Source: an uncultured Acetatifactor sp. (lineage in GTDB: Bacteria > Bacillota > Clostridia > Lachnospirales > Lachnospiraceae). Taken from it: a stretch of DNA of 64,000 bases. The translations under genes and the position numbers were made by a program. Under the pieces are notes generated by a model that saw nothing but the letters and a program-made list of their open reading frames with translations, had not been told where the DNA came from and did not search any database. The stretch lies in assembly GCA_934436435.1 (NCBI GenBank), contig CAKSAN010000005.1:106917-170916 (forward strand), read 5' to 3'. Position 1 is the stretch's first letter. Every line of letters begins with the position of its first letter. Shown one piece after another: positions 41,892 through 50,308 of this stretch.

Positions 41892-42113
41892 TCACTGTCT
41901 CTCCTCTACCCGGAACACCGCCGTCCGGTCAAAGATACTTTTCTCCGTGTTGATTCCTTCAAAAGTCTTTCCCTGAAAGACCCCCTGTTCTTCATTCAGA
42001 GAGGTCTCCCGCTTCCGGTTCAGATAGGTGAGGGTCTCTTCTTCCTCCACCGCGCGGTTTCCGCTGCCGTTCTTCCTCATCTGCTGCATTGCAAGTCTCT
42101 CACTCAGTCTCAT
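41892..42113 (-). CDS. Small CIS-operon protein of 73 residues
   Basis: The ATG at 42113 follows AAGGAGAGGCTT and is preferred to a TTG at 42134 that lacks a site. The protein is hydrophilic: MRLSERLAMQQMRKNGSGNR, then EEEETLTYLNRKRETSLNEE and an end containing KSIFDRTAVFRVEERQ. It lies 28 bases before the AAA+ copy 2 gene and 30 after the SH3 gene. No family is recognisable. It could be a linker or docking peptide between the membrane protein and the ATPases. Confidence 0.65.
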   Translation of the reverse strand: MRLSERLAMQQMRKNGSGNRAVEEEETLTYLNRKRETSLNEEQGVFQGKTFEGINTEKSIFDRTAVFRVEERQ

Positions 42114-42143
42114 AAGCCTCTCCTTATCCGACAATCCGGGCGG

Positions 42144-42626
42144 TCAGTTCCTGTATTCCTCAGGAAAGTCTTCCTCCGCAATCTCCTCCAGCACAATGTA
42201 ATCGTTATAGACATAGCCGCTCTTTTTCCCAGTGGTCACCAGGGACCATTCTTCACCATGCTCCAGAACATATCCTGCCTGCCGGGGCCTCAGGCTGCCC
42301 AGAATCTTTGCATCCATGCCCGGGGAAATTCTGATATTCAGTGCGCTAATATCCCCTCGCACGGTAAACGCATAATAGACGGGATCCTCCGGATTTGTCT
42401 CCGGATTTGTCTCCGGATCCTGCGCCGGCACATCCTCCGTTTTTTGCTCCGGTATCTCCTCCGGTGTTTCCGTCGTCTGCGGCTGCAACTCCCAGTGCTG
42501 ATCCACATAGACGGGTACCGGGTCGTTCTCCTGTCCGTCACGGTACTGCCTGAAGACACAGGCAGCGACACCACTGATCAGAAAGAATGCCATCGCCACA
42601 ATGATAAGTCCTTTTTCCTTTTTCAT
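42144..42626 (-). CDS. Membrane-anchored SH3-domain protein
   Basis: The ATG at 42626 has GGAGAG eight bases before it; a GTG at 42635 is possible. Of 160 residues, one N-terminal helix (about 4-25, GLIIVAMAFFLISGVAACVF) is followed by an acidic Pro/Glu/Thr linker with a duplicated ETNP unit (about 55-80) and a bacterial SH3-type domain (about 85-150: LNIRISPGMDAKILGSL, GYVLEHGEEWSLVTTGKKSG, YVYNDYIVL). Such domains bind cell-wall peptides. It may tether the apparatus or sense the wall; no other membrane anchor is evident among the structural genes visible here. Confidence 0.8.
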   Translation of the reverse strand: MKKEKGLIIVAMAFFLISGVAACVFRQYRDGQENDPVPVYVDQHWELQPQTTETPEEIPEQKTEDVPAQDPETNPETNPEDPVYYAFTVRGDISALNIRISPGMDAKILGSLRPRQAGYVLEHGEEWSLVTTGKKSGYVYNDYIVLEEIAEEDFPEEYRN

Positions 42627-42671
42627 CCGCCACACTCTCCATGCTTCCTATCTGTCAAAATTTCCGTTGGT

Positions 42672-43571
42672 CTAGTCGGTCGGCAGCTGTACATAGATTC
42701 CCATGCCCTTGCCGACATTGCTCTTCGCATAGATCGTGCCGCCGTAGTATTCCACGATGGCCTTCGCCTGCGTCAGACCCAGGCCGTTTCCGCTGATCCG
42801 GTTGGAACCCTGATAATTGAGTTCGAAGATATGGGCCGTTTCCTTCTCCGACAGACCGTTTCCGTTATCCTTGAGCACAATGAAAATATCGTCTCCGAGG
42901 TTCGAGATCGTGATGACAAGAATTCCCGCCCGGTTCATGTATTTAATGGAATTGTCGATAATGTTGCGGAACATGACACGCAGTCTTGAGGCATCCGCCT
43001 TGACAAGAATCTTCTCATCCGGTGCCGAAATACGAATTTCCAGATGTACCTTTTCCGCATAAGGCTTCAGTTCCTGCACCGTATCTCTGGCGATCTGGAT
43101 AATGTCGATGGTCTCATTTGACTGCTCTCCTTCCCCCACCGGCGGCAGGAAATTGGAGAGAAGTTCCTTTTCCCGCTCTTCTGACCGGTTCTTGACCTCC
43201 TCTGCCTTCGAGAGAGCCTCGCTCAGTTCCTCCTGTCTGGCCAGCAGCTTCTGCTGCCCGACGATGGCTTCTTCCTTCGCCGTGGTTGCCTCCTCCATCG
43301 CCTTGGCGTAACGTTCCTTCTCCGCCGTAAGTTCATGGATCCTTTCGTCAAGCTCCTTGTTTCTGCCTTCCGCCTCTTCCAGCTGTCTGCGGTTCTTTTC
43401 CACTGTCTCCGGGTCACCCGCGTCCGACAGAAGCGCAAATACCAGCATCAGCACCGCATACAGAATGACCGTGATCATCATGAACATACTGTTGCCGGAC
43501 AAAAATCCATAGAGTATACATGCATAGCAAATGACCGCTACCAGCAAAATGATTTTTTTCTTCGTTGACAT
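42672..43571 (-). CDS. Histidine-kinase-like ATPase lacking a clear phospho-acceptor histidine
   Basis: GAAGGGAG before the ATG at 43571 gives 299 residues. Two N-terminal membrane helices (8-25, 29-50) lead to a long coiled coil (about 60-140, Glu/Lys-rich), then a HATPase_c domain: N box RVMFRNIIDNSIKYMN, G1 box LKDNGNGLSE, G2 box GNGLGLTQAKAIVEYYGG. The usual dimerisation helix with its His (H-box) is absent; the stretch before the ATPase reads LLSNFLPPVGEGEQSNE without a histidine. No response regulator is nearby. It starts 13 bases after the RsbW-type gene, within the same regulatory block. Confidence 0.85.
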   Translation of the reverse strand: MSTKKKIILLVAVICYACILYGFLSGNSMFMMITVILYAVLMLVFALLSDAGDPETVEKNRRQLEEAEGRNKELDERIHELTAEKERYAKAMEEATTAKEEAIVGQQKLLARQEELSEALSKAEEVKNRSEEREKELLSNFLPPVGEGEQSNETIDIIQIARDTVQELKPYAEKVHLEIRISAPDEKILVKADASRLRVMFRNIIDNSIKYMNRAGILVITISNLGDDIFIVLKDNGNGLSEKETAHIFELNYQGSNRISGNGLGLTQAKAIVEYYGGTIYAKSNVGKGMGIYVQLPTD

Positions 43572-43584
43572 ATCTGCTCCCTTC

Positions 43585-44001
43585 TTACTCCGCAAGACGC
43601 TTTTCGATGGATAATACGTTCCATCCGTCCCGATACTCATATTCCATTTTATCCATAGTATTCTTGATCAGAAAAATTCCCAGTCCGCCGATCTCTCTTT
43701 CCTCCGCAGGCAGTGTGATATCGGGATCCTTGTGCTCCAGCGGATTGTACGGTATGCCATGATCTCTGAAAGTCATGTGAAATCGCTTTGGATCCTCCAT
43801 GATCTTCATCGTGAGGACTGCCTCCCCCGGCTCTCCGCCGTAGGCATAATGCGCTATATTGACAAACAGTTCCTCCGCCGCCATCATGATCTGCATCTGT
43901 GCCGTCTCGTCACAGGCGGTCTGTGCCAGCATAAGTTCTACCTGTTCCAGCACGGTTCCCATATTCTCATCACACGCGGACAGCTTTAACTCTTTTTCCA
44001 C
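43585..44001 (-). CDS. RsbW/SpoIIAB-type anti-sigma serine kinase
   Basis: The 138-residue protein is a small GHKL ATPase: N box MMAAEELFVNIAHYAYGGEP, G1 motif FRDHGIPYNPLEHKDPDI, then the lid and G2 region EEREIGGLGIFLIKNTMDKM. Proteins of this type phosphorylate a serine on their STAS antagonist and release or hold a partner, often a sigma factor. The GTG start at 44001 is preceded by AAAGGATAGG. It lies just downstream of the SpoIIE-type phosphatase gene, the classical opposing enzyme. The STAS antagonist is encoded about 6.3 kb upstream in the same operon. Confidence 0.92.
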   Translation of the reverse strand: MEKELKLSACDENMGTVLEQVELMLAQTACDETAQMQIMMAAEELFVNIAHYAYGGEPGEAVLTMKIMEDPKRFHMTFRDHGIPYNPLEHKDPDITLPAEEREIGGLGIFLIKNTMDKMEYEYRDGWNVLSIEKRLAE

Positions 44002-44022
44002 GACATTCCTATCCTTTCTGTC

Positions 44023-46044
44023 TCATCGGTATTCAAAGGCAAGCATCGTTATATCATCAAATTGCTCCGCGCCGCCCACAAATGCATCGACATCCGCTCT
44101 GACTGCCGGCAGAAGCTGGTCCATCGGCTTTCTGCCATAGCGGTTCAGGCTCTCTAAAAGTCTTTCCTCGCCAAACAGTTCCTCCGCACTGTTCTGTGCC
44201 TCCGTCACGCCGTCTGTGTACAGGAAGATCCGGTCGCCGTGGGAAAGCTGCAGCTTATGGCTGACATAAGGAATCCCCGGAAGTCCGGCAAGGACAAAGC
44301 CCGGCTCTGTCCGGATCCAGTCAAAGGTATCTCCGTCGTGCATCCACAACTGCGGGTTGTGTCCCGCATTCACGAATTCCATCTCTCCTGTGCTAATGGT
44401 TATAACTGCCATGAAGGAAGTGACAAACATGCCCTCTTCATTTCCCTCGCACAGCTGATCATTTACCACCTGGTACACCTTGCCGAGATCATGCATCTGG
44501 CACGCATAGTTCTTGATCAGCGTCTTTGCAATGACCATGAACAGAGCCGCCGGTACTCCCTTGCTGGACACATCGGACATAACGATGGCTAAGTGGTCAT
44601 CGTCCGTCATAAAGAAGTCATAGAAATCTCCTCCGACTGCCTTGGCGGGATCCATCGCCGCAATGACGTCAAATTCCTTCCGGTCGGGGAATGCGGGGAA
44701 TATCTTCGGCAGCATATCCTCCTGGATCTTCGCCGCAACATTCAGTTCCGCACCGATTCTCTCCCTCTCCGCCGTCACCTTGTTCAGATTCTCAATGTAA
44801 TTCTTCAGATCTACCGTCATGGCGGAAAAGGCATCCGCCAGATTCTTGATCTCACCGTCTGTGTGGATGTCCAGCTGATAGTCCAGATTTCCCTTACTGA
44901 TGATCTCAGCCCCGTGGGTCAGCTCCTCGATGGGCTCCACAAGCGTCTTTGAAAAAACGGAAGACACCAGTCCGACGATGAACAACAGCACCAGTGCAAG
45001 AATACCGAAGATCACAAGCACATTCCGTATATTCTGCTCTAAAAAGGTGATGGTCGTAGCGGAGCTTTCTGTGATCGCTTCTCCGACATTCTGTACCGGC
45101 TGCTCCAGACGGCTGTAGTCCAGCGCCACGAAGACATCCCAGCCTGTATTTTCAATGGTCGCACTACCCAGGATCAGTCTCTCCTGATCCAGAATCCTTA
45201 CCGCCACACCATCATTAAGTTCCTGCTGCATCTGTTTTGTATATTCGGAAAGTTTTTCGTCAAACTCATCCTGCGTTCCCACGATATAGCTGCCATCCCC
45301 CGTCAGAAGGAAGACATTCTCGAAAATGTTCTGGTCCTGCTGCAAGATTGTATCACAGACATCCGTCAGATAAATGTCCTCTCCGATCACGCCCTTCAGC
45401 TCTCCGTCCACGATGACCGGCATGGAACAGGTCAGCGTCATCTCGCCCGTCAACGCATCCTTATAGGGCGGCATCCAGCAGATGCTGCCGCTCTCTGCGG
45501 CTGCAATATACCAGTCTCTCTCTCTCCGGTCTACCTCGGAGCCGCCGTATTCTATCTCCAGATCAGACAACAGCATTCCACTCTGGGTCACATAGTAGAT
45601 CATGGAGCGGCTGCCCTCAGGCAGAATGATATGTATCATATCCCTGACGGATTTTATGCTCTGGAACTCCCCGCTCACCTCCTCATAGGTGACACCGGGC
45701 TGCAGATATACCAGCGAGTCGGAATAAGCGGACTTCTCCGATACACCGTCTCTGTACAGTTTCTGCAAGTAGGACGCCACGACCGTCAGTTCCTGCTCGA
45801 TCTCATCCAGATTGTTCTCCAGCGTACTGGCATACTCATAGGCAAAGGATTTGACACTGTCCTCCTGGGAACCCGTCATGATCTCCATATTTGTGGCGTA
45901 CAGAGTCTCCTTCTGCTCCTCCAGGCGGTTTCTTACCTCCGTCTTCGTGTGCAGGAACTGTATCACGGACACTGCACCGAGACTGACCAGAGTCAGCAGC
46001 GAAATCAGTATCATCATCAAAAAAATCTTATTCCGAAACTTCAT
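44023..46044 (-). CDS. Membrane receptor phosphatase: Cache sensor, HAMP and SpoIIE/PP2C domain
   Basis: AAGGGG before the ATG at 46044 gives 673 residues. Helix 1 lies at about 5-30; an extracellular dCache-like region of about 290 residues follows, with WYIAAAESGSICWMPPYKD and TLTCSMPVIVDGELKGVIG; helix 2 is near 345-365; a HAMP domain follows, then a short coiled coil. The SpoIIE/PPM domain (about 440-673) shows GGDFYDFF and VMSDVSSKGVPAALFM, the metal-binding Asp motifs. It probably dephosphorylates the STAS protein when a ligand binds outside. Its start overlaps the symporter stop by 17 bases, indicating coupling. Confidence 0.93.
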   Translation of the reverse strand: MKFRNKIFLMMILISLLTLVSLGAVSVIQFLHTKTEVRNRLEEQKETLYATNMEIMTGSQEDSVKSFAYEYASTLENNLDEIEQELTVVASYLQKLYRDGVSEKSAYSDSLVYLQPGVTYEEVSGEFQSIKSVRDMIHIILPEGSRSMIYYVTQSGMLLSDLEIEYGGSEVDRRERDWYIAAAESGSICWMPPYKDALTGEMTLTCSMPVIVDGELKGVIGEDIYLTDVCDTILQQDQNIFENVFLLTGDGSYIVGTQDEFDEKLSEYTKQMQQELNDGVAVRILDQERLILGSATIENTGWDVFVALDYSRLEQPVQNVGEAITESSATTITFLEQNIRNVLVIFGILALVLLFIVGLVSSVFSKTLVEPIEELTHGAEIISKGNLDYQLDIHTDGEIKNLADAFSAMTVDLKNYIENLNKVTAERERIGAELNVAAKIQEDMLPKIFPAFPDRKEFDVIAAMDPAKAVGGDFYDFFMTDDDHLAIVMSDVSSKGVPAALFMVIAKTLIKNYACQMHDLGKVYQVVNDQLCEGNEEGMFVTSFMAVITISTGEMEFVNAGHNPQLWMHDGDTFDWIRTEPGFVLAGLPGIPYVSHKLQLSHGDRIFLYTDGVTEAQNSAEELFGEERLLESLNRYGRKPMDQLLPAVRADVDAFVGGAEQFDDITMLAFEYR

Positions 46045-47329
46045 TTTTCCCCTTCTTCCCCTTTCCCGGCACAACGAGGGCTGTCACCGCTATATTGGAA
46101 TAAACGCTGGAAAATACAGCGATCGGATCAAAAAACGGTATGGTCGCCAGATAGATCAATACGATTGTCTCACTGGGGATCCCCAGCGGCGTCAATATAA
46201 TGCTCAACATTGAGACCGCCACAACCCCCGGCGCACCGATGATAGACAATGAAAAAGCGATTGCCCCGATGAGTATGACGATGATCGTCTGGGCGGTAAT
46301 GTCCACCGGGTAAATGCTGGTGCCGTATACGGCTGCAATGGCACCGCTGGCGATCACGCCGTACTGGAAGGTTGTAATCCCGATAGGCAGAATTGCCTTG
46401 GTCACTTCTTCGTCCAGCCCGAGCCTGTCCACCGAATCCTCCATGGCCACCGAAATGGAAGCGATACAGCTGCTCGTTCCGAAGGCCACGAAAAAGGTCT
46501 TCCGGATGGCCTTCAGATGCTCCTTCACGGAAAGTCCCGTTCTTACCTGGATAATGCAGAAAGCGATCAGTGTAAGCAGAAGCATAACGCCCCACTGAAG
46601 CAGGATAAACTTTCCTACCACGCCCATCATCTGTACCAGATCGCACTCTGCAAACTGCACGGCGAGCATTGCGCACATGCCGAAGGGTAAAAGCAGCAAA
46701 ATATCCTTTACAAAATGGCAGAACATCTGGTAGATTCCCTCCAGTCCCGCCGTTATGACATCCGTCTCTTCCGCCGGAAGGATCCCCAGCAGGACACCGA
46801 CTACCACAAAGAAAAAGATGATCTGCATCATGTTGTTATTGCTCAGTGACTCAAATATATTCGTAGGAACCGTGTCCGTGAGAAATTCTGCCATGGAAAA
46901 GCTGTTCTCCGTCACTTCCTGGTTCATCTCCGGCTCATAATAACTTACCGTGTAAAAGGTGATGGCATCAGCGCTGTCCTCTGTGTTCGTAAGCTGCTGA
47001 ATTGCGTCCGCGCTGGGTGTTGCCCATGCTCTGCACAGGAAGCTGACTCCCGTTCCGACAGCCGCCGCTGCCAGCAGCCCACAGATGACGATCAGGATCC
47101 ATCTTAACATGATCCCCTGCGTCTTATGTCCCACCAGTCTCCGCAGATTGACCGCTACCGCCGTGGAGACGATGGGTATGACACACATCTTCAGCAGATT
47201 CAGATACACGGTCGAAAACGGTCTCAGAATCGGAACCAGAGGCTTTGCGAAGAAAGCGATCAGGAATCCCGCAAGGATGCCGACAAACAGCGTGACCGGC
47301 GAGGAAAGTATCTTATTCATTCTCTTCAT
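46028..47329 (-). CDS. Dicarboxylate/amino-acid:cation symporter (DAACS/SDF family)
   Basis: GGGAGG before the ATG at 47329 gives 433 residues with about eight membrane helices. The family hallmark AFGTSSCIASISVAM (about 285-300) is the serine-rich re-entrant loop, and AVYGTSIYPVDI is close to the NMDGT-like motif of glutamate transporters but altered. The end is a basic PGKGKKGKNEVSE. Members import glutamate, aspartate or dicarboxylates with Na+ or H+. It overlaps the solute-binding-protein gene by 17 bases, so a binding protein is paired with a secondary symporter, an unusual combination that may serve sensing as well as uptake. Confidence 0.9.
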   Translation of the reverse strand: MKRMNKILSSPVTLFVGILAGFLIAFFAKPLVPILRPFSTVYLNLLKMCVIPIVSTAVAVNLRRLVGHKTQGIMLRWILIVICGLLAAAAVGTGVSFLCRAWATPSADAIQQLTNTEDSADAITFYTVSYYEPEMNQEVTENSFSMAEFLTDTVPTNIFESLSNNNMMQIIFFFVVVGVLLGILPAEETDVITAGLEGIYQMFCHFVKDILLLLPFGMCAMLAVQFAECDLVQMMGVVGKFILLQWGVMLLLTLIAFCIIQVRTGLSVKEHLKAIRKTFFVAFGTSSCIASISVAMEDSVDRLGLDEEVTKAILPIGITTFQYGVIASGAIAAVYGTSIYPVDITAQTIIVILIGAIAFSLSIIGAPGVVAVSMLSIILTPLGIPSETIVLIYLATIPFFDPIAVFSSVYSNIAVTALVVPGKGKKGKNEVSE

Positions 47330-48272
47330 CCCGTGCCTCCCCGCTGTAATATTGGTCATATCTCTTATGTATGTCGTCGATCGTCACCTTCGGTGACATG
47401 GCAAGATACAGATTTACATAGTCCTGAAGTTCTTCATTCTCTTTGGCGACAGCCACACAGAACTCGTCCTTGATGTCGGAATAGACATAGACATCGGTGT
47501 AGATCTGGAGTTCTCTGTCCCTGCAGATCTCGGAATAGAATTCCAATTCCCCGCAGAAATAGGCAAATACCTTGTTATGCTTTACCAACTCCACCGCTTC
47601 TTCATAGCTCTGCGTCTCGACGATCTCGCAGTCCGGGAAAAGTTCCCTACACAGATCTACATGGGAGGTTCCGGCAATGACCGCGATCTTCTCTCCGGAA
47701 GTCTTGAGGTAGCCCGCGGGATTCTGGGTCACTCCGCGCTGTACCGCCGCCTGCTTGTTGATCATCACCGCCATTCCGATGGACAGGTAGGGCTCGGACA
47801 GTCTCACCCGCAGCGCTCTGTCCAGCGTCCTGCTGTAGGTGGCGACTACCATGTCGATCTCCCCGTTCTCCAACTGCTTTGTCAGTTCATCATTGTTGGC
47901 TGCTTCTCTGGAAAAGACGATATCTACGCCGAGGGAGGCTGCGATGCTTTTCGCCAGTTCCACATCCGTGCCCGACATATTTCCTTCCTCGTCTTCCTCA
48001 TAAAAAGCCAGCAGATCGTCTCTGGGAATCCCCGCCACAAGAACGCCCCGCTCTTTTATCTCTTCTATTCCGCCGGGTGCTGTCTCCCGGCTGTTGTTCT
48101 CCCCGCTTTTTCTGTCTTCCGTCTTCGCCGGAATCGTCTGCTGCTGTTCCGCTTCCTGTGCCAGTTCCTCCGCTTCCACCGTTTTGGAAGCGGGAACCAT
48201 GACAAATAAAACAGCGAACAGCACTGCTAAAATACCAAGGGAGATCACAACCTTTGTGCCTTTGAACTTCAT
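47313..48272 (-). CDS. Family 3 extracellular solute-binding protein, membrane-anchored
   Basis: The 319-residue protein has one N-terminal helix (8-28, VVISLGILAVLFAVLFVMVP) that is not a lipobox; a Glu/Gln-rich linker (35-68) follows, then an SBP_bac_3 domain: GVLVAGIPRDDLLAFYEEDE, SGTDVELAKSIAASLGVDIV, NGEIDMVVATYSRTLDRALR and AVIAGTSHVDL. Members bind amino acids and usually serve ABC importers, but no ABC permease lies here. The next gene is a DAACS symporter overlapping by 17 bases, so amino-acid capture for that transporter or signalling to the phosphatase is possible. Confidence 0.9.
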   Translation of the reverse strand: MKFKGTKVVISLGILAVLFAVLFVMVPASKTVEAEELAQEAEQQQTIPAKTEDRKSGENNSRETAPGGIEEIKERGVLVAGIPRDDLLAFYEEDEEGNMSGTDVELAKSIAASLGVDIVFSREAANNDELTKQLENGEIDMVVATYSRTLDRALRVRLSEPYLSIGMAVMINKQAAVQRGVTQNPAGYLKTSGEKIAVIAGTSHVDLCRELFPDCEIVETQSYEEAVELVKHNKVFAYFCGELEFYSEICRDRELQIYTDVYVYSDIKDEFCVAVAKENEELQDYVNLYLAMSPKVTIDDIHKRYDQYYSGEARDEENE

Positions 48273-48287
48273 GACACTTTCCTCCTG

Positions 48288-49571
48288 TTATTGGCAGAAT
48301 TCCCTCGCCACTGCTTTGAAATCACCGGTCTTAGCCAGCAGTTTCTTCGCCTTCTGCGCGGGATTCTCCCTTTTATCTATTCTTTCCTGCAAGCCCGCCA
48401 TCAGCTTTTCCTCGCCGTATCCGCGCTTGGCAAGTCCTTCCTTTGCCACTTCGTATAACTGCTGCAGGAAGGCATAGAGAGCATCCTCATCCGCAATTTT
48501 TTCTCCCTCTGCCGCCTTCTTACGAAGTTCTGCATAGTCCTCTGTAATGCCGTTGTCCGCCTTAAAGCGCTTGACAAGCTCTGCAGCCTTGTCACAGTTC
48601 ATCGCAATTCCCAGGTGAAAGGCTCCCGGCAGGAAACAGTCTGCCAGCGGCTGTGTACAGTCACTGCGTACCTCCAGTACATGATAGCCGTTGAGCACCA
48701 CATGCTTGAAGCTCCGGAAGAATTGAAAACGCTCCGGGTCATTGCCCTGCTCGCCGAAATACTTCTCCAGAGAGATCGGCTTCATGCCTCGGATGCCGCC
48801 GTCCACCGGCTCGATAAAGATCTCTTCTCCGGCGATCGCCGCAGCCACATCCTCCAGCGAAGAGAAGCTCTGGGGATACACGCCGATGTCCGGGATACCG
48901 CACTTCTCCCAGGACTCATCCCTCATACACCACACTGTGGAATTGGGATCCTCCAGCTTTCCGGAATTGGAGAACAGCAGCGCACCCACGAAATCCAGTT
49001 CATTAAACAGGTTATAGGTCTTAAGCAGCGCATCCATCGGCACATCGATATGCGTCTGCACGGATGCCATATTAGCAAAATACTTGTTCAGATCTTTCTC
49101 CTCACTATACTCTGTCAGATAAGCCCTGATCATGGTGTAGAACGGATCCTGCGTATACTCACCCTTGTGAGTGTGGAACGGGATTCTGCCAAAGCATCCG
49201 ATCAGGCATCCCTTCTTCTCATAATACTCGCAGGCAATGCGGAAAAGGGGAAGGAAATGCTCGTAGATCGTGACCAGACTCTCCTGCTTTGCCATGGAAA
49301 ACTCAAGCAATATATAAGAATAATCGAAAGATACATCATCCCCATCCCGATCCACTCTCATGTATCTGCCGTCACTTCCGATACCGGAAACCTTGAAGCC
49401 GTGCTCATCCACCAGGTATTTCAGGAACTCCGAGCCAATGTCGGCAAGCGGTGTCTCGTCATTTTCCGGAATGATCGGGTACTCAAGCTCCGCTCCCACA
49501 TATCCGTATTTTCTGTCTGCAAAAGGTGCGATCACTTTCTCAAAAACCATTTTCTGTACATTGTTCTGCAT
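48288..49571 (-). CDS. Glutamate-cysteine-ligase-like carboxylate-amine ligase
   Basis: The 427-residue cytoplasmic protein matches the GCS/GshA superfamily. Near the N-terminus YGYVGAELEYPI is the E-x-E metal/ATP motif, followed by YSYILLEFSMAKQESLVTIY. Near residue 300 GYHVLEVRSDCTQPLADCFL is the arginine/substrate loop of this fold. Reactions in the family join an amine, usually cysteine or another amino acid, to the gamma-carboxyl of glutamate with ATP. It sits with a glutamate-type symporter and an amino-acid-binding protein, which supports a glutamate-related substrate. The second substrate cannot be deduced, and no gshB-like gene is adjacent. Confidence 0.85.
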   Translation of the reverse strand: MQNNVQKMVFEKVIAPFADRKYGYVGAELEYPIIPENDETPLADIGSEFLKYLVDEHGFKVSGIGSDGRYMRVDRDGDDVSFDYSYILLEFSMAKQESLVTIYEHFLPLFRIACEYYEKKGCLIGCFGRIPFHTHKGEYTQDPFYTMIRAYLTEYSEEKDLNKYFANMASVQTHIDVPMDALLKTYNLFNELDFVGALLFSNSGKLEDPNSTVWCMRDESWEKCGIPDIGVYPQSFSSLEDVAAAIAGEEIFIEPVDGGIRGMKPISLEKYFGEQGNDPERFQFFRSFKHVVLNGYHVLEVRSDCTQPLADCFLPGAFHLGIAMNCDKAAELVKRFKADNGITEDYAELRKKAAEGEKIADEDALYAFLQQLYEVAKEGLAKRGYGEEKLMAGLQERIDKRENPAQKAKKLLAKTGDFKAVAREFCQ

Positions 49572-49657
49572 ATTTTTTCCTCTTTCCTTTTCTGCACACT
49601 CTCTGAAATATTAACTCTGTGTCGGGTATGCATCGACACAAAACTCCCCTTTCCAAC

Positions 49658-50296
49658 TTAAGAAAGTTCTATTCTGCGGCAGGCAAGTCCGTCTGCCGCC
49701 TCAAGGTCATGTGTCACCACAATGACCGTTGTTCCCTGTCTGTGAACCAGCTCAAAGAATTTCATGATCTCCCTGGAGGACTCCGGGTCAAGGTTTCCCG
49801 TGGGTTCGTCTGCCAGAAGATATCTGGGGTAATTCATTACCGCCCTCGCCAGACAGACCTTCTGCTGCTGTCCGCCTGACATCTCGTCGGGATAGCGCTT
49901 ATACAGATCTGTGATTCCGAACAGGGAGAACAGGGAACAGATCATCTGGTCGGTATCCCGGCTCCTTCCTCCTGCCACCAGCCGCGCCAGCTTTACATTC
50001 TCATAGGCGCTCCGGTCGGGGATCAGGCGGTGATCCTGAAACACGACTCCGAGTTTCCGGCGATAGGTGGGAATCTGCCCTCTCTTAAGCAGTGACAGAT
50101 CCTGTCCGTCCACGAACACCTGTCCTGCCAAAGGCATGAGCTCGCACAACAGCAGTCTGACAAAGGTGCTCTTTCCCACGCCGCTTTCCCCTGTCACCAG
50201 AACGAATTCTCCGTCCTCTATGGTCTCATTGAAATGCACAAATACCGGTTCCTGTTCGGTCCCGTATCCGGCAGAGACATCCACAAATCGAATCAT
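49658..50296 (-). CDS. FtsE-like ABC transporter ATPase without a permease gene
   Basis: The 212-residue ATPase is complete: Walker A GESGVGKS, Q loop VVFQDHRLIP, signature SGGQQQKVCLARAVMN, Walker B YLLADEPTGNLD, and H loop VVVTHD. The arrangement and the ENVKLARLVAGGRS segment resemble FtsE/LolD-type proteins, which act with a FtsX-like permease at the membrane and can regulate cell-wall hydrolases. No FtsX-like gene is nearby. It lies 12 bases after the STAS gene and has only a weak site (GGTGA), so it is co-translated. Its role in a CIS operon is unexplained. Confidence 0.9.
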   Translation of the reverse strand: MIRFVDVSAGYGTEQEPVFVHFNETIEDGEFVLVTGESGVGKSTFVRLLLCELMPLAGQVFVDGQDLSLLKRGQIPTYRRKLGVVFQDHRLIPDRSAYENVKLARLVAGGRSRDTDQMICSLFSLFGITDLYKRYPDEMSGGQQQKVCLARAVMNYPRYLLADEPTGNLDPESSREIMKFFELVHRQGTTVIVVTHDLEAADGLACRRIELS

Positions 50297-50308
50297 CGTC
50301 GCTCACCA

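Noticed and set aside
40760-41953. 397-codon plus-strand frame opposite the AAA+ ATPase
   Set aside because: Antisense to a clear AAA+ gene, no promoter or ribosome binding site, biased composition.
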